From NCBI RefSeq assembly GCF_001708445.1, contig NZ_CP015637.1, positions 1,241,001 through 1,305,000 on the forward strand: DNA of 64,000 nt, written 5' to 3'. The notes under the pieces are model-generated. The model saw only the letters and a program-made list of their open reading frames with translations. It searched no databases and was not told where the DNA came from. Positions 46,895 to 57,326 of the stretch are shown here, in pieces. Position 1 is the first letter of the stretch; each line of letters opens with the position of its first letter. The position numbers and the translations under genes were made by a program. Source of the stretch: Pseudomonas fluorescens. Lineage in GTDB: Bacteria > Pseudomonadota > Gammaproteobacteria > Pseudomonadales > Pseudomonadaceae.

Positions 46895-47850
46895 GCATTC
46901 ACCTGCGGCTGTTTCGGTGCCACCAGGCGCTCCAGCGCGGGCACGGCCAGGTTCATCAGCAATACTGCGAAGGCTACCCCGTCCGGGTAACCGCCCCACG
47001 TGCGAATCAGATAGGTCAGCGCGCCTACGCCCGCGCCAAAGAGCAGGCGTGCCCGCGGGCTCCTGGGGCCCGACACCGGCTCGGTGATGATGAAAAAGGC
47101 GCCGAGAAGGGTGGCGCCGGTCAGCAGATGAAACAGCGGCGAGCCATGGGAATCCGAACCCGACCCGTTCCAGCACAGCAGGCTGATCACAAATAGGCTG
47201 CCCAGCATGCCAACGGGTGCATGCCAGCTGAACACGCGCTGCCATAACAGCCAGAGGCCACCCATGAGATAGGCCAGGCCGACCCACTCGCTGGCCCTGC
47301 CGCCGAAATGCCCAAATGCCGGGCTGCGCGCGAACAGCTCGTCGATGGTCAGGCTCTTGTTGATTCGCAGGGCATCCAAGGCGGTGGCCTGGGCCCAGGC
47401 ATCCGGCGCCGCGCCGTGCAGGCCCAGAACCTGATTGACGCCGGCCAGCAGGTCCAGGCCATGGGGCGCCGGCCAGTGGCTCATGGGTTGGGGAAAGGCC
47501 ACCAGCATCAGGGCGTACCCGACCATGGCCGGATTGAATGGGTTTCGATTGCCACCATACAAGTGCTTGCCCAGCAGCAACCCTCCGGTGACAGCGGCTA
47601 CACACAGCCACCATGGACAATAGGGTGGCAGGGCCAGGGCCAACAGTGTGGCGCTGACCAGGCTGCTCAGGTCACGAACGCGCCGTCCTCGCAGGCGGTC
47701 GACACCCGCGTCCACCAGTAGCGCGCATCCCCCAGCCAAGATCAAATTGATCAACACCCCCCATCCGTACCACCAGCACAGCGCCACGACGCCCGGCAGC
47801 GTTGCGAGCAACACGCGCTGCAAGGCCTGCTGCGGATCAGGCGTTGTCAT
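46891..47850 (-). CDS. rnfD: RnfD, flavin-carrying membrane subunit
   Basis: 319 residues from ATG 47850. About ten membrane helices, family motif [22 protein letters not shown] and the covalent FMN site [19 protein letters not shown]. It overlaps rnfB by 14 nt, which leaves no room for the rnfC gene that normally sits between B and D. Confidence 0.88.
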   Translation of the reverse strand: MTTPDPQQALQRVLLATLPGVVALCWWYGWGVLINLILAGGCALLVDAGVDRLRGRRVRDLSSLVSATLLALALPPYCPWWLCVAAVTGGLLLGKHLYGGNRNPFNPAMVGYALMLVAFPQPMSHWPAPHGLDLLAGVNQVLGLHGAAPDAWAQATALDALRINKSLTIDELFARSPAFGHFGGRASEWVGLAYLMGGLWLLWQRVFSWHAPVGMLGSLFVISLLCWNGSGSDSHGSPLFHLLTGATLLGAFFIITEPVSGPRSPRARLLFGAGVGALTYLIRTWGGYPDGVAFAVLLMNLAVPALERLVAPKQPQVNA

Positions 47851-48799
47851 GGGCGTCCACCAGGCGCTGTGCCTCATCCAGCTTGCCTTGCGCCTCGGCC
47901 AATTGCTGCGGGTCGGCCTTCTGATCCTGGGCTCTCTTCAGCTCTGCGCGGCGCATGGCCAGTTGGATCTTGGCGCGCTTGAGTTCGGCGGTATTACTGG
48001 GGGCTGCAGCCTTGGGGGCGCTGTTCAACTCCAGCGCGGCAAGTGCCTGCTCTGCGGCCTCGAACTGCTGTTGCAGGACGATCAATTGCGACTGCTGCTC
48101 AAACGTCGGTGGATGCCCGAACGCCTTCAAGGATTTGTGCAGTTGGGCGCGACTCATGGCCACGCTGATTTTCGCTTGCTTGACCGCTGCCTCCCTCGCC
48201 GCCTGGGCTTTATCGACCTGCACTGGCTCCGGCGCAGCGGTGTGTCTGGTCCGGGCCAGGCGTTCGGCGATCTTGAGCGCTTCTTCCCGTCGCAGACGTG
48301 CATTGCGTTGCTCAAAGCGCCGTCGTGCACGATCACGCTTGAGGCCGCGCTGACGGCGTTGGTCTTCGTTGGTGGCGAGGCCTCCGACGATGGGTAGCGC
48401 CGTGAGCAACGGGTGCATTTCGATGCAATCGACCGGGCAGGGCGCGACGCACAGGTCACAACCCGTGCATTCGTCGATGATCACCGTGTGCATCAGCTTG
48501 GCGGCGCCGACGATGGCGTCCACCGGGCATGCCTGGATGCACTTGGTGCAACCGATGCACTCGGCTTCGCGGATATACGCAACCTGCGCGGGTGCCTCGC
48601 CCCGCGTGGCGTCCAGTTCCAGCACCGGCACTTTCAGCAACTGTGCCAGCCCGGCGATGGTTTCCTGCCCACCCGGCGGGCACTTGTTAATCGCCTCACC
48701 CTGGGCAATACCTTCGGCGTAAGGCTTGCAGCCTGGGTGGCCGCACTTGCCGCATTGAGTCTGCGGCAGCAGCGCGTCGATACGTTGAATCAGGTTCAT
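47837..48799 (-). CDS. rnfB: RnfB-like ferredoxin subunit with long helical tail and no membrane anchor
   Basis: 320 residues; usual RnfB is ~190. The N-terminal membrane helix is absent: it begins [15 protein letters not shown]. The 4Fe-4S site C16/C19/C24/C40 and the two ferredoxin clusters (C81-84-87-91 and C111-114-117-121) are intact. Residues ~140-320 form a charged, Ala/Gln/Lys-rich, probably coiled-coil tail with two similar units ([20 protein letters not shown] at 208 and [19 protein letters not shown] at 275). Overlaps rnfA by 4 nt and rnfD by 14. Confidence 0.88.
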   Translation of the reverse strand: MNLIQRIDALLPQTQCGKCGHPGCKPYAEGIAQGEAINKCPPGGQETIAGLAQLLKVPVLELDATRGEAPAQVAYIREAECIGCTKCIQACPVDAIVGAAKLMHTVIIDECTGCDLCVAPCPVDCIEMHPLLTALPIVGGLATNEDQRRQRGLKRDRARRRFEQRNARLRREEALKIAERLARTRHTAAPEPVQVDKAQAAREAAVKQAKISVAMSRAQLHKSLKAFGHPPTFEQQSQLIVLQQQFEAAEQALAALELNSAPKAAAPSNTAELKRAKIQLAMRRAELKRAQDQKADPQQLAEAQGKLDEAQRLVDAHDNA

Positions 48800-49374
48800 G
48801 CTTTGAACATTGCGTTGAAGCCGAAGAAGGCCACTGCCATCAGCCCGACGCTGATCAGTTCGACCGGCAGGCCGCGAAAAGGCAGGGGGATGTCGTTGTC
48901 GGCGATGCGTTGGCGCAAGTCGCTGAACAGGCTCAGCACCAGCCAGAAACCGAGCCCGGCGCCCAGGCTCAATGCGGCCATGTGCACCACGCCTTTATCA
49001 TTTTGTGTCCCCATCACGACCACGGCCAGTACGCCGACGTTACCCAGCAGCAGTGGCCACAGACCGTTGGTTACCAGGGCGGGGCGCACGCGCGTCAGCA
49101 GGCTGAGCACCGGGTGGATCAACAGCGCGGTCAGCGGCAAAAACACAAATAGCCGCAGTGTCGTCAATGCGAACGGCTGCAACAGATAGTGGTCCAGCAG
49201 ATAACCCAGCACGCCGCTGAGCACCATCAATAGGGTGGTGGCGATCCCGAGCGCATGCAGCCGTTGGCGTGAGGCCAGGGCCAGCACCGGGTCGACCGCC
49301 AGCGGCATCTGCAACACGAAGTTGCTGATCAGGGCGGCGCTGACAAGGGTGAGGAACATATCGGTCATGGTCAT
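48796..49374 (-). CDS. rnfA: RnfA, membrane subunit lacking the cluster cysteines
   Basis: 192 residues (an alternative ATG at 49368 gives 190), six helices. It aligns along its length with RsxA/RnfA, for example [18 protein letters not shown] with NFVLVKFLGLCPFMGVS. The two Cys that hold the membrane [2Fe-2S] cluster in normal RnfA/RnfE are replaced (Asp in AVDPV, Val in GNVGV). First gene of the cluster. Confidence 0.83.
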   Translation of the reverse strand: MTMTDMFLTLVSAALISNFVLQMPLAVDPVLALASRQRLHALGIATTLLMVLSGVLGYLLDHYLLQPFALTTLRLFVFLPLTALLIHPVLSLLTRVRPALVTNGLWPLLLGNVGVLAVVVMGTQNDKGVVHMAALSLGAGLGFWLVLSLFSDLRQRIADNDIPLPFRGLPVELISVGLMAVAFFGFNAMFKA

Positions 49375-49471
49375 GCCGGTTAAGCAAACAGGGCCTGATT
49401 ATCCGGCAAGCGAGAAGGGGGTACTAGCTGAAAAGCCCCGTCGCCGTAACGACAGGGCTGTTTCGCCGGGC

Positions 49472-51523
49472 TTACTTGATGCGTTGACCCGGCTTGGCGC
49501 CGCTGTCAGGGCTCAGCAGGTAGATTTCTTCGCCGCCAGGGCCAGCCGCCATCACCATGCCTTCGGAAATACCGAACTTCATTTTCCGCGGCTTGAGGTT
49601 GGCGATCATCATGGTCAGGCGACCATTGAGCTTGGAGGGGTCCGGATAGGCGCTCTTGATCCCGGAGAACACGTTGCGTTGCTCGTCACCGATATCCAAG
49701 GTCAGGCGCAGCAGCTTGTCGGCACCTTCAACGGCTTCGGCCTTGACGATCAGCGCAACGCGCAGGTCCACGGCGGCAAAGGCGTCGAACTCGATCTCCG
49801 GGGAGAGGGGGTCCTTGGCCAGTTCACCGTTGCCCGCTGGCGTCGATTCGCCGGTATCGGTCTGGCTGGCGACCAGGTCTTCTTTCGAAGCGTCGGTCAT
49901 GGCCTGGACTTTTACCGGGTCGATGCGGGTCATCAGTGGCTTGAACTCGTTCAGCGGGTGGTTGCCGAGCAGGGTGGCGTGGTCATTCCAGGTCAGCGGC
50001 GCGACGTTGAGGAACGCCTCGGCGTCGGCGGCCAGCAATGGCAGCACGGGCTTGAGGAAGATCACCAACTGGCGGAACAGGTTGACGCCGGTGGCGCAGA
50101 TCGCCTGGACTTCAGCCTGCTTGCCTTCCTGCTTGTTCAGCGACCACGGTGCCTTGTCGGCGATCCAGGCGTTGGCACGGTCGGCCAGGCCCATGATCTC
50201 GCGCATCGCGCGGGCAAAGTCGCGGGCCTCATAGGCATCGGCAATGCTTGGCGCGGCGGCCAGGAAGGCCTCGGTCAGTTCCGGCGCGGCATTTTCCGCC
50301 ACCATCACACCGGCGTTGCCCTTGTGGATGAACCCGGCGCAACGGCTGGCGATGTTGACGACTTTGCCCACCAGGTCGGAGTTGACCTTCTGTACGAAGT
50401 CTTCCAGGTTCAGGTCGAGGTCGTCGACGCCACGGCCCAGCTTGGAGGCGTAGTAGTAGCGCAGGTATTCCGGCGACAGGTGGTCCAGGTAGGTGCGCGC
50501 CTTGATAAAGGTGCCACGGGACTTGGACATCTTCTGGCCATTGACCGTCAGGTAACCGTGTACGGCGATGCCGGTTGGCTTGCGGTAGCCCGAACCTTCG
50601 AGCATGGCTGGCCAGAACAGGGCGTGGAAGTTGACGATGTCCTTGCCGATGAAGTGGTACAGCTCGGCGGTGGAGTCCTTGCCCCAGAAAGCGTCGAAGT
50701 CCAGCTCCGGCGTGCGGGCGCAGAGGTTCTTGAAGCTGGCCATGTAGCCGATCGGCGCGTCCAGCCACACGTAGAAGTACTTGCCTGGCTCGTCGGGGAT
50801 TTCGAAGCCGAAGTACGGCGCATCGCGGGAGATGTCCCACTGTTGCAGGCCGGCGTCCAGCCATTCGGCGATCTTGTTCGCCACGGCGTCCTGCAGGGTG
50901 CCGCTGCGGGTCCAGGTTTGCAGCATCTGCTGGAAATCCGGGAGCTTGAAGAAGAAGTGCTGGGAATCCTTGAGCACCGGGATGGCGCCGGAGATAGCCG
51001 AACGCGGGTTCTTCAGGTCAGTCGGTGCGTAGGTGGCACCGCATTTTTCGCAGTTGTCGCCGTACTGGTCTTCGGTGCCGCATTTTGGGCAGGTGCCCTT
51101 GATGAAGCGGTCGGCCAGGAACATTTTCTTTTCCGGGTCGAAATACTGCGTGATCGAACGCGTGGCAATGTGCCCGGCGTCGCGCAAGCGCTTATAGATC
51201 TGGCTCGACAGCTCGCGGTTTTCGTCGGAGTGGGTCGAGTGGAAGTTGTCGAAGTCCACCAGGAAGTCGGCAAAGTCGGCGCTGTGTTCAGCCTGCACAT
51301 TGGCGATCAGTTGTTCCGGGGTGATCCCTTCCTTTTCGGCGCGCAACATGATGGCCGAGCCGTGGGCGTCGTCCGCGCAGACATAGATGCATTGATTGCC
51401 GCGATGCTTCTGGAAGCGCACCCACATATCGGTCTGGATGTACTCAAGCATATGGCCAAGATGGATGGAACCATTGGCATAGGGCAGGGCGCTGGTGACG
51501 AGGATCTTGCGTGGCTCGGACAT
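49472..51523 (-). CDS. metG: Methionyl-tRNA synthetase
   Basis: 683 residues. Class I: HLGH (in [12 protein letters not shown]), KMSKS ([11 protein letters not shown]), zinc knuckle CPKC...CEKC (~145-165), and a C-terminal EMAP-type tRNA-binding domain ([21 protein letters not shown]). Divergent from apbC, as in other pseudomonads. Confidence 0.97.
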   Translation of the reverse strand: MSEPRKILVTSALPYANGSIHLGHMLEYIQTDMWVRFQKHRGNQCIYVCADDAHGSAIMLRAEKEGITPEQLIANVQAEHSADFADFLVDFDNFHSTHSDENRELSSQIYKRLRDAGHIATRSITQYFDPEKKMFLADRFIKGTCPKCGTEDQYGDNCEKCGATYAPTDLKNPRSAISGAIPVLKDSQHFFFKLPDFQQMLQTWTRSGTLQDAVANKIAEWLDAGLQQWDISRDAPYFGFEIPDEPGKYFYVWLDAPIGYMASFKNLCARTPELDFDAFWGKDSTAELYHFIGKDIVNFHALFWPAMLEGSGYRKPTGIAVHGYLTVNGQKMSKSRGTFIKARTYLDHLSPEYLRYYYASKLGRGVDDLDLNLEDFVQKVNSDLVGKVVNIASRCAGFIHKGNAGVMVAENAAPELTEAFLAAAPSIADAYEARDFARAMREIMGLADRANAWIADKAPWSLNKQEGKQAEVQAICATGVNLFRQLVIFLKPVLPLLAADAEAFLNVAPLTWNDHATLLGNHPLNEFKPLMTRIDPVKVQAMTDASKEDLVASQTDTGESTPAGNGELAKDPLSPEIEFDAFAAVDLRVALIVKAEAVEGADKLLRLTLDIGDEQRNVFSGIKSAYPDPSKLNGRLTMMIANLKPRKMKFGISEGMVMAAGPGGEEIYLLSPDSGAKPGQRIK

Positions 51524-51695
51524 GGGGCTCGGCTACTTGATGAAACGGAGGTCGGCCACTATAAAGCGCCGGGAAATTTATTTCACCCCGTGGCGTTGTT
51601 TCAGCATCTTCCCTGTCTTCGAAAGCATGCCGTTAAGCCGCTGGAACGGTTAGGATAGCCGCCTGTTTCAGTCAGTCTTTTTTCGGGAGTAGCCC

Positions 51696-52790
51696 ATGAG
51701 CGCCGTCAATCGCGCAGCGGTGGAAGCCGTTCTTCGCCAATACACCGACCCCTATTTGAACCAGGACCCGGTAAGTGCCGGCTGTGTACGCGCCATCGAG
51801 GTCCAGGGCGATCAGGTGTCGGTCCAGATGGAACTGGGTTATGCCGCCGGCCTGTTCAAGAGCGGCTGGGCGCAGATGCTGCAAATGGCTATCGAAGGCC
51901 TGGACGGCGTGGGGTCGGCCAAGGTCGACATTCGGTGCGTGATCGCGCCGCACAAGGCCCAGGCGCAGATCCCAGGCCTGGCCAACGTCAAGAACGTGGT
52001 CGCAGTGGCGTCCGGCAAGGGCGGTGTGGGTAAGTCCACCACGGCGGCCAACCTGGCCCTGGCCCTGGCGCGTGAAGGTGCGCGGGTGGGCATTCTTGAC
52101 GCCGATATCTACGGCCCGAGCCAAGGCGTGATGTTCGGCATTGCCGAGGGCACGCGGCCGAAGGTCAAGGACCAGAAATGGTTCGTGCCGATTGAGTCCA
52201 TGGGTGTGGAAGTGATGTCCATGGCCTTCCTCACCGATGACAACACGCCGATGGTATGGCGCGGGCCGATGGTGTCCGGCGCACTGCTGCAACTGGTCAC
52301 GCAGACTGCCTGGGGCGACCTGGACTACCTGGTGATCGATATGCCGCCGGGCACGGGCGATATCCAACTGACCCTGGCGCAAAAAGTCCCGGTGGCTGGC
52401 TCGGTGATCGTGACCACGCCCCAGGACCTGGCGCTGCTCGACGCGAAGAAAGGCGTCGAGATGTTCCGCAAGGTCAATATCCCGGTGCTGGGCGTGGTGG
52501 AGAACATGGCGGTGCACATCTGCTCCAACTGCGGCCATGCCGAGCACTTGTTCGGTGAAGGGGGAGGCGAGAAGCTGGCGACCCAGTATGGCGTCGAACT
52601 GCTGGCCTCATTGCCGTTGTCGATGGGTATTCGCGAGCAGGCCGACGGCGGCAAGCCTACCGTGGCGGCCGAGCCCGATGGCCAGATCGCGATGATCTAT
52701 CAGGAGCTGGCCCGCCATGTCGGCGCACGAATCGTGCTGCAAGAGGCTGCGACGCAGGCCATGCCGACTATCACTGTCAGTGAAGATTGA
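51696..52790 (+). CDS. apbC: Iron-sulfur carrier / P-loop ATPase (Mrp/ApbC)
   Basis: 364 residues. N-terminal MIP18-like domain (~5-90), then the deviant Walker A SGKGGVGKST, and the CxxC (CSNCGH) that bridges a transient [4Fe-4S] cluster. It loads clusters into target proteins. Shine-Dalgarno GGGAG before ATG 51696. In PAO1 the gene is next to metG as here, but what follows (rsmZ) differs. Confidence 0.93.
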   Translation: MSAVNRAAVEAVLRQYTDPYLNQDPVSAGCVRAIEVQGDQVSVQMELGYAAGLFKSGWAQMLQMAIEGLDGVGSAKVDIRCVIAPHKAQAQIPGLANVKNVVAVASGKGGVGKSTTAANLALALAREGARVGILDADIYGPSQGVMFGIAEGTRPKVKDQKWFVPIESMGVEVMSMAFLTDDNTPMVWRGPMVSGALLQLVTQTAWGDLDYLVIDMPPGTGDIQLTLAQKVPVAGSVIVTTPQDLALLDAKKGVEMFRKVNIPVLGVVENMAVHICSNCGHAEHLFGEGGGEKLATQYGVELLASLPLSMGIREQADGGKPTVAAEPDGQIAMIYQELARHVGARIVLQEAATQAMPTITVSED

Positions 52791-52850
52791 GGGGGCAGGA
52801 TCGAGTCGGGACTGCCAAAGCGGCGAATTGCGCTTTTACGCAATGGCGCG

Positions 52851-52868
52851 TGTAAGCATTCGCTTACT
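52851..52868 (+). promoter_or_regulatory. GacA upstream activating sequence of rsmZ
   Basis: TGTAAG-CATTCG-CTTACT matches the GacA box TGTAAG-N6-CTTACA in all but the last base. It lies ~185 bp before the inferred rsmZ start, as in other Pseudomonas rsmZ genes. Confidence 0.85.
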
Positions 52869-53004
52869 TTTACGTAAGTGTTTGGTTTTTTTGCCCGCCC
52901 GTAGCGCCTCTAAATACCGGAGTGTTTTTCTATCTGATTGAAATATAACAACTATTTATTGTGTCTCGAGCAATGATAGCTGTCAGTCCAGCGGTTGGAT
53001 CGCG

Positions 53005-53032
53005 TTGAACTTCGCCGGGAACTCTCTAAGAT
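53005..53032 (+). promoter_or_regulatory. rsmZ core promoter
   Basis: -35 TTGAAC (53005-53010), 16-bp spacer, -10 TAAGAT (53027-53032). It predicts a start near 53040, at the beginning of the conserved RNA. Confidence 0.7.
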
Positions 53033-53039
53033 CAGCCCT

Positions 53040-53174
53040 GTGTCCACGGATTGGCACGGCCATCAAGGAACGATGGCTTGAAGGAACGTCGCAGGATGCG
53101 ATTCATCAGGATGATGAAAAGGAATAAAGGGACTAGGGAAAAAATGTGGGCGGGTCATACCGCCCCTTTTTTTT
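53040..53174 (+). ncRNA. rsmZ: RsmZ small RNA (RsmA/RsmE-sequestering)
   Basis: About 135 nt, made from a GacA-dependent promoter and ending at a terminator. It carries about eight GGA motifs. Three are in hairpin loops: CCATC-AAGGAA-CGATGG, TCGC-AGGA-TGCGA and TTCATC-AGGA-TGATGAA. This layout is that of RsmZ, which binds the RsmA/RsmE proteins and lifts their block on translation, switching on secondary metabolism. It is next to fdxA, as elsewhere in Pseudomonas, but rpoS, the usual neighbour on its other side, is absent and apbC is there instead. Function known from Pseudomonas; sequence boundaries inferred. Confidence 0.9.
53148..53174 (+). terminator. Terminator of rsmZ
   Basis: GGGCGG-GTCATA-CCGCCC followed by C and eight T. 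Typical intrinsic terminator forming the 3' end of the RNA. Confidence 0.88.
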
Positions 53175-53208
53175 GCCTGGAGAAAAGTGAGCGTCTGCCC
53201 CTGAACGC

Positions 53209-53236
53209 AAAAAAGGCCCGGAAGGGCCTTTTTTTT
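53209..53236 (-). terminator. Terminator of fdxA
   Basis: AAAAGGCCC-GGAA-GGGCCTTTT with long A and T runs, 15 bp after the fdxA stop; works on both strands. Confidence 0.88.
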
Positions 53237-53250
53237 GGACTGCGACGCTG

Positions 53251-53574
53251 TCAGCGCTCGAGTTCTTTGATCTTGCCTTTTTTGCCATCCCACTCTTCCG
53301 CGTCCGGCAGAGGTTCTTTCTTCTCGGTGATGTTCGGCCAGATTTCAGCCAGCTCGACGTTCAACTGGATAAATTCCTGCATGTCTTCCGGGACTTCGTC
53401 CTCGGAGAAAATAGCGACGGCCGGGCATTCAGGCTCACACAGGGCGCAGTCAATGCACTCGTCCGGGTGGATGACCAGGAAATTCGGGCCTTCGTAGAAG
53501 CAGTCCACCGGACACACTTCTACGCAGTCGGTGTACTTGCACTTGATGCAGTTGTCGGTGACGACGAAGGTCAT
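53251..53574 (-). CDS. fdxA: Seven-iron ferredoxin FdxA
   Basis: 107 residues. Cysteine pattern for one [3Fe-4S] and one [4Fe-4S] cluster ([17 protein letters not shown], then [12 protein letters not shown]). It carries electrons at low potential. Sits between rsmZ and mutS, the standard pseudomonad order. Confidence 0.95.
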   Translation of the reverse strand: MTFVVTDNCIKCKYTDCVEVCPVDCFYEGPNFLVIHPDECIDCALCEPECPAVAIFSEDEVPEDMQEFIQLNVELAEIWPNITEKKEPLPDAEEWDGKKGKIKELER

Positions 53575-53716
53575 TTCTAATTTTCTCCTCAGGCGGCGGC
53601 AGCGAAACCCCTTATGGTGGGGCTCGCGAGGTTCGAGAGCGATAGTCTGCGGACCAGGCTAAAAGCCCGCAGCATCCCAAACCGCGCGAGATAATATCAG
53701 CTTGCAAGCGTCTGCG

Positions 53717-56308
53717 TTAGACCCGTGTCTTCAGTGTATAGAGCATTTCCAGCGCTTTTCGCGGCGTCAAGTCGTCCAGGTCAAGCTTTGCCAACTCCTC
53801 CAGTACCGGATGGGGCAGGGTGGCGAACATATCACTCTGGTGTGGCGCGCTGGTTTTGCTGTTGGTTTTTTTCGGGCTCGCGACCACGGTTTCGTGGGGC
53901 AGGGCCGTGGCCTCCAGGCGGCTGAGGTGCTCGCGGGCGCGGGCGATTACGTCGTTGGGCACGCCCGCCAGTTGCGCCACGGCCAGGCCGTAACTCTGGC
54001 TGGCCGGCCCTGGCAGCACATGGTGCAGGAACACGATGCGCTCGTTGTGCTCGGTGGCATTGAGATGCACATTGGCCACCAACGGCTCGCTTTCCGGCAG
54101 CACGGTCAGTTCGAAATAGTGGGTGGCGAACAGCGTATAGGCGCGCAGGTGCGCCAGGCGTTCGGCCGCCGCCCAAGCCAGGGACAGGCCGTCGAAGGTA
54201 CTGGTGCCGCGACCGACTTCGTCCATCAGCACCAGGCTGCGGTCGGTGGCGTTGTGCAGGATATTCGCGGTTTCGCTCATTTCCACCATAAAGGTCGAAC
54301 GGCCACCGGCCAGGTCATCGCTGGAGCCGATCCGCGTGAAGATGCGGTCCACCAGGGACAGTTCGCAACTGGCCGCCGGTACGAAACTGCCAATATGCGC
54401 GAGCAGCACGATCAGGGCGGTTTGGCGCATGTAGGTGGATTTACCGCCCATGTTCGGACCGGTGATGACCAGCATGCGCGTATCGTCATCCAGCGACAGG
54501 TCGTTGGCGACGAACGGCGTGGTGAGCACCTGCTCCACCACCGGGTGGCGACCTTGCACGATGCGCATGCAGGGCTCGCTGACAAACCGCGGGCAGTTCA
54601 AGTCGAGGTTCAGAGCGCGTTCGGCAAGGTTGCTCAGTACATCCAGCTCTGCCAGGGCAGCGGCGGTGTCCTGAAGCGGCGCCAGTTGGCTGATCAGGTC
54701 TTCAAGCAGGTTTTCATAGAGCATCTTTTCCCGAGCCAGGGCGCGACTCTTGGCCGACAGCGCCTTGTCTTCGAATTCTTTCAGCTCTGGCGTGATAAAG
54801 CGCTCAGCGCCTTTGAGGGTCTGGCGACGCTGGTAATCGATGGGCGCCGACTCGGCCTGCTTGCTCGGCAACTCGATAAAGTAGCCATGCACGCGGTTGT
54901 AGCCGACCTTGAGGTTGGCCAGGCCGGTGCGCGCTTTTTCGCGGGCTTCCAGGTCGATCAGGAACTGCCCGGCGTTTTCGCTCAGGGACTGCAATTCATC
55001 CAGTTCGCTGTCGTAACCGGTCTTGAGTACGCCGCCATCGCGGATAATTGCCGGAGGATTGTCGATAATGGCCTTTTCCAGCAGCGCCGCGAGTGCCGGG
55101 TAGGTGCCGGCTGTGACGGCGAGTTGTTGCAGGTGGGGCGTGTCCAGCTCGGTCATTGCCACTTGCAACTGCGGCAGCGCGCTGAGCGCGTCGCGCAGGC
55201 GTGCCAGGTCACGGGGCCGCGCATTACGCAGGCCGATCCGCGCCAGGATGCGCTCGATATCGCCGATTTCCTTGAGCTGCGGTTGCAGCTTTTCAAAGCG
55301 ATAGCCGTCCAGCAGGCAAGTAATCGACGTCTGGCGCGCTTGCAAGACGGTCAGGTCGCGTAGCGGGCGGTTCAGCCAGCGGGTCAGCAGGCGGCTGCCC
55401 ATGGCGGTCTGGCAGCGGTCCACTACCGATTGCAACGTGTTGTCGCGGCCACCGGCCAGGTTGGTGTCCAGCTCCAGGTTGCGACGGCTCGCGCCATCGA
55501 GCACCACGGTGTCGTCCAGTCGCTCATGACGCAGGCTGCGCAAGTGCGGCAGGGCGGTGCGCTGGGTTTCCTTGGCGTAGCTGAGCAGGCAACCGGCGGC
55601 GCCGATGGCCAGGGTCAGGGTTTCACAGCCGAAGCCCTTGAGGTCTTGCACCGAGAATTGCTGGCACAGGCTTTTCAACGCCGAATCACGCTCGAAATCC
55701 CACGGCGCGCGACGCTTGGTCCCACGACGCTTTTCTGCCGGCAAGTCTTTTGGCCAGTCATCCGGGATCAACAACTCCACCGGGTTGATGCGCTCCAGCT
55801 CCGCCAGCAGGTTCTCCCAACCCTTGATCTCCTGCACGCTGAAGTTGCCGCTGGTGATATCCAGTACGGAAAGGCCGAACAAACGCTCATCGCCCAGGAC
55901 GGCGGCGATCAGGTTGTCACGTCGCTCATCCAGCAGCGCCTCATCACTCACCGTCCCCGGCGTAATAATGCGCACCACCTGACGTTCAACCGGCCCCTTG
56001 CTGGTGGCCGGGTCACCGATCTGCTCGCAGATCACCACCGACTCGCCCAGCTTCACCAGTTTGACGAGGTAGCCTTCCAGCGAGTGGTAAGGAATCCCAC
56101 ACATCGGAATCGACTGCCCTGCCGACTGCCCGCGCGCGGTCAGGGTGATGTCCAGCAATTTGGCCGCCTTCTTCGCGTCTTCATAGAAGATCTCGTAGAA
56201 GTCGCCCATGCGATAGAACATCAACTGATCAGGGTGCTGGTTTTTCAGGCGCCAGTACTGCTGCATCATCGGGGTGTGGGAGGACAGATCGGACGTGTTT
56301 TTACTCAT
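53717..56308 (-). CDS. mutS: DNA mismatch repair protein MutS
   Basis: 863 residues. N-terminal mismatch-binding Phe-x-Glu (GDFYEIF), connector and lever domains, ATPase with Walker [10 protein letters not shown], Walker [16 protein letters not shown] and the HTH tail. Recognises mispairs and recruits MutL. It is divergent from the tailocin repressor; the tailocin therefore lies in the mutS-side insertion site known in P. fluorescens. Confidence 0.97.
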   Translation of the reverse strand: MSKNTSDLSSHTPMMQQYWRLKNQHPDQLMFYRMGDFYEIFYEDAKKAAKLLDITLTARGQSAGQSIPMCGIPYHSLEGYLVKLVKLGESVVICEQIGDPATSKGPVERQVVRIITPGTVSDEALLDERRDNLIAAVLGDERLFGLSVLDITSGNFSVQEIKGWENLLAELERINPVELLIPDDWPKDLPAEKRRGTKRRAPWDFERDSALKSLCQQFSVQDLKGFGCETLTLAIGAAGCLLSYAKETQRTALPHLRSLRHERLDDTVVLDGASRRNLELDTNLAGGRDNTLQSVVDRCQTAMGSRLLTRWLNRPLRDLTVLQARQTSITCLLDGYRFEKLQPQLKEIGDIERILARIGLRNARPRDLARLRDALSALPQLQVAMTELDTPHLQQLAVTAGTYPALAALLEKAIIDNPPAIIRDGGVLKTGYDSELDELQSLSENAGQFLIDLEAREKARTGLANLKVGYNRVHGYFIELPSKQAESAPIDYQRRQTLKGAERFITPELKEFEDKALSAKSRALAREKMLYENLLEDLISQLAPLQDTAAALAELDVLSNLAERALNLDLNCPRFVSEPCMRIVQGRHPVVEQVLTTPFVANDLSLDDDTRMLVITGPNMGGKSTYMRQTALIVLLAHIGSFVPAASCELSLVDRIFTRIGSSDDLAGGRSTFMVEMSETANILHNATDRSLVLMDEVGRGTSTFDGLSLAWAAAERLAHLRAYTLFATHYFELTVLPESEPLVANVHLNATEHNERIVFLHHVLPGPASQSYGLAVAQLAGVPNDVIARAREHLSRLEATALPHETVVASPKKTNSKTSAPHQSDMFATLPHPVLEELAKLDLDDLTPRKALEMLYTLKTRV

Positions 56309-56446
56309 TGGATAGTAGGCAAATTCGTTGAAAGTGGTGGGGCAAAGGGGGCGCTCGGCCCAGCATTTTTTGCGATGGGCGCAAGGTTAACACGCGAGGT
56401 CGGGGGTTCGCAGGTCGCAAGCGGGTAGGCGCGGCGGCATGGCATG

Positions 56447-56475
56447 TGCATAAAATATGCAAATTAGCATTTGCA
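56447..56475. promoter_or_regulatory. Palindromic operators before the tailocin repressor
   Basis: TGCATA-AAA-TATGCA (56447-56461) overlaps TGCAAAT-TAGC-ATTTGCA (56458-56475). The two perfect inverted repeats lie 32-60 bp before the repressor ATG, and the ATGCA core recurs before the tailocin promoter, which suggests autoregulation by the repressor. Confidence 0.65.
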
Positions 56476-56506
56476 AACCCAAAAAACTCCCGTCACTATC
56501 CGCGTT

Positions 56507-57241
56507 ATGCAAAAACGCAACGTTTCTATCGTCTTAAGAGAGCTGCTGGACCGCGACCGGATCTCCCCCACGGAGCTTCACCGGCGTACCGGCGTGCCTC
56601 AATCCACACTGTCCCGGATCCTCAGCGGCAAGATCGTTGATCCGTCGGACAAGCATATTTCCCGCATCGCCGAGTATTTTCGCGTCAGCACCGACCAACT
56701 GCGAGGGCGCGCAGCGGTGGGCGCTTTGCGTGATGATGGACGCGACCCGATGCATTCGGAACTCAAGGACATAAGCCTGTGGGATGACGACACCCCTGTG
56801 AATGACGACGAGGTGTCGATCCCCTTTCTGCGCGAGGTTGAATTGGCTGCTGGATCAGGAAGATTCGTCATCGAAGAAAGTGAGAAGGCCAGCCTGCGTT
56901 TTGGAAAGCGCAGCCTGCGGCATAACGGTGTGCAGTTCGACCAGGCCAAATGCGTGACGGTACGCGGCAACAGTATGTTGCCGGTGTTGCGCGATGGCGC
57001 GACGGTGGGGGTGAATGCGGGCAAGAGCGCCATTGGAGACATCGTTGATGGCGACTTGTACGCCATCAATCACAACGGCCAACTGCGGGTGAAACAGCTC
57101 TACCGCCTGCCTTCCGGGATTCGCCTGCGCAGTTTCAACCGCGATGAGCACCCGGACGAGGACTACAGCTTCCAGGACATCCAGGATGAGCAAATCAGCA
57201 TCCTGGGTCATGTGTTCTGGTGGGGCATGTACGCCCGTTAA
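56507..57241 (+). CDS. Tailocin/prophage repressor (XRE HTH + S24 peptidase, PrtR-like)
   Basis: 244 residues from ATG 56507 (an ATG at 56471 is possible; neither has a good ribosome site). N-terminal Cro/C1 HTH (ISPTELHRRTGVPQSTLSRIL) and a LexA-like C-terminal domain with Ser in RGNSMLPVLRDG and Lys in LRVKQLYRL. RecA-stimulated self-cleavage would release the tailocin genes after DNA damage, as for PrtR in pyocins. The operators flank both its own start and the downstream promoter. Confidence 0.88.
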   Translation: MQKRNVSIVLRELLDRDRISPTELHRRTGVPQSTLSRILSGKIVDPSDKHISRIAEYFRVSTDQLRGRAAVGALRDDGRDPMHSELKDISLWDDDTPVNDDEVSIPFLREVELAAGSGRFVIEESEKASLRFGKRSLRHNGVQFDQAKCVTVRGNSMLPVLRDGATVGVNAGKSAIGDIVDGDLYAINHNGQLRVKQLYRLPSGIRLRSFNRDEHPDEDYSFQDIQDEQISILGHVFWWGMYAR

Positions 57242-57257
57242 CCACCTTGTGTAAGAC

Positions 57258-57285
57258 AAAGCCCGCTATCGAGCGGGCTTTTTTT
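57258..57285 (+). terminator. Terminator of the repressor gene
   Basis: AAAGCCCGCT-ATCG-AGCGGGCTTT then T-run, 17 bp after the repressor stop. Confidence 0.9.
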
Positions 57286-57326
57286 CGCCTGCACAAAATC
57301 GTCAACCCTTTGCCCATAAGGCTGAA

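Noticed and set aside
46895-47620. N-terminal extension of RnfG by 242 codons
   Set aside because: The extension runs antiparallel-frame through rnfD coding sequence; ATG 46894 gives a normal membrane anchor and a 4-nt overlap with rnfD.
49235-51658. 807-codon + strand frame opposite metG
   Set aside because: Antisense shadow of metG; composition and lack of motifs show that it is not coding.
53051-53497. 148-codon + strand frame across rsmZ and fdxA
   Set aside because: Its first part is the rsmZ RNA, it runs through two terminators and then antisense to fdxA; no recognisable domain.
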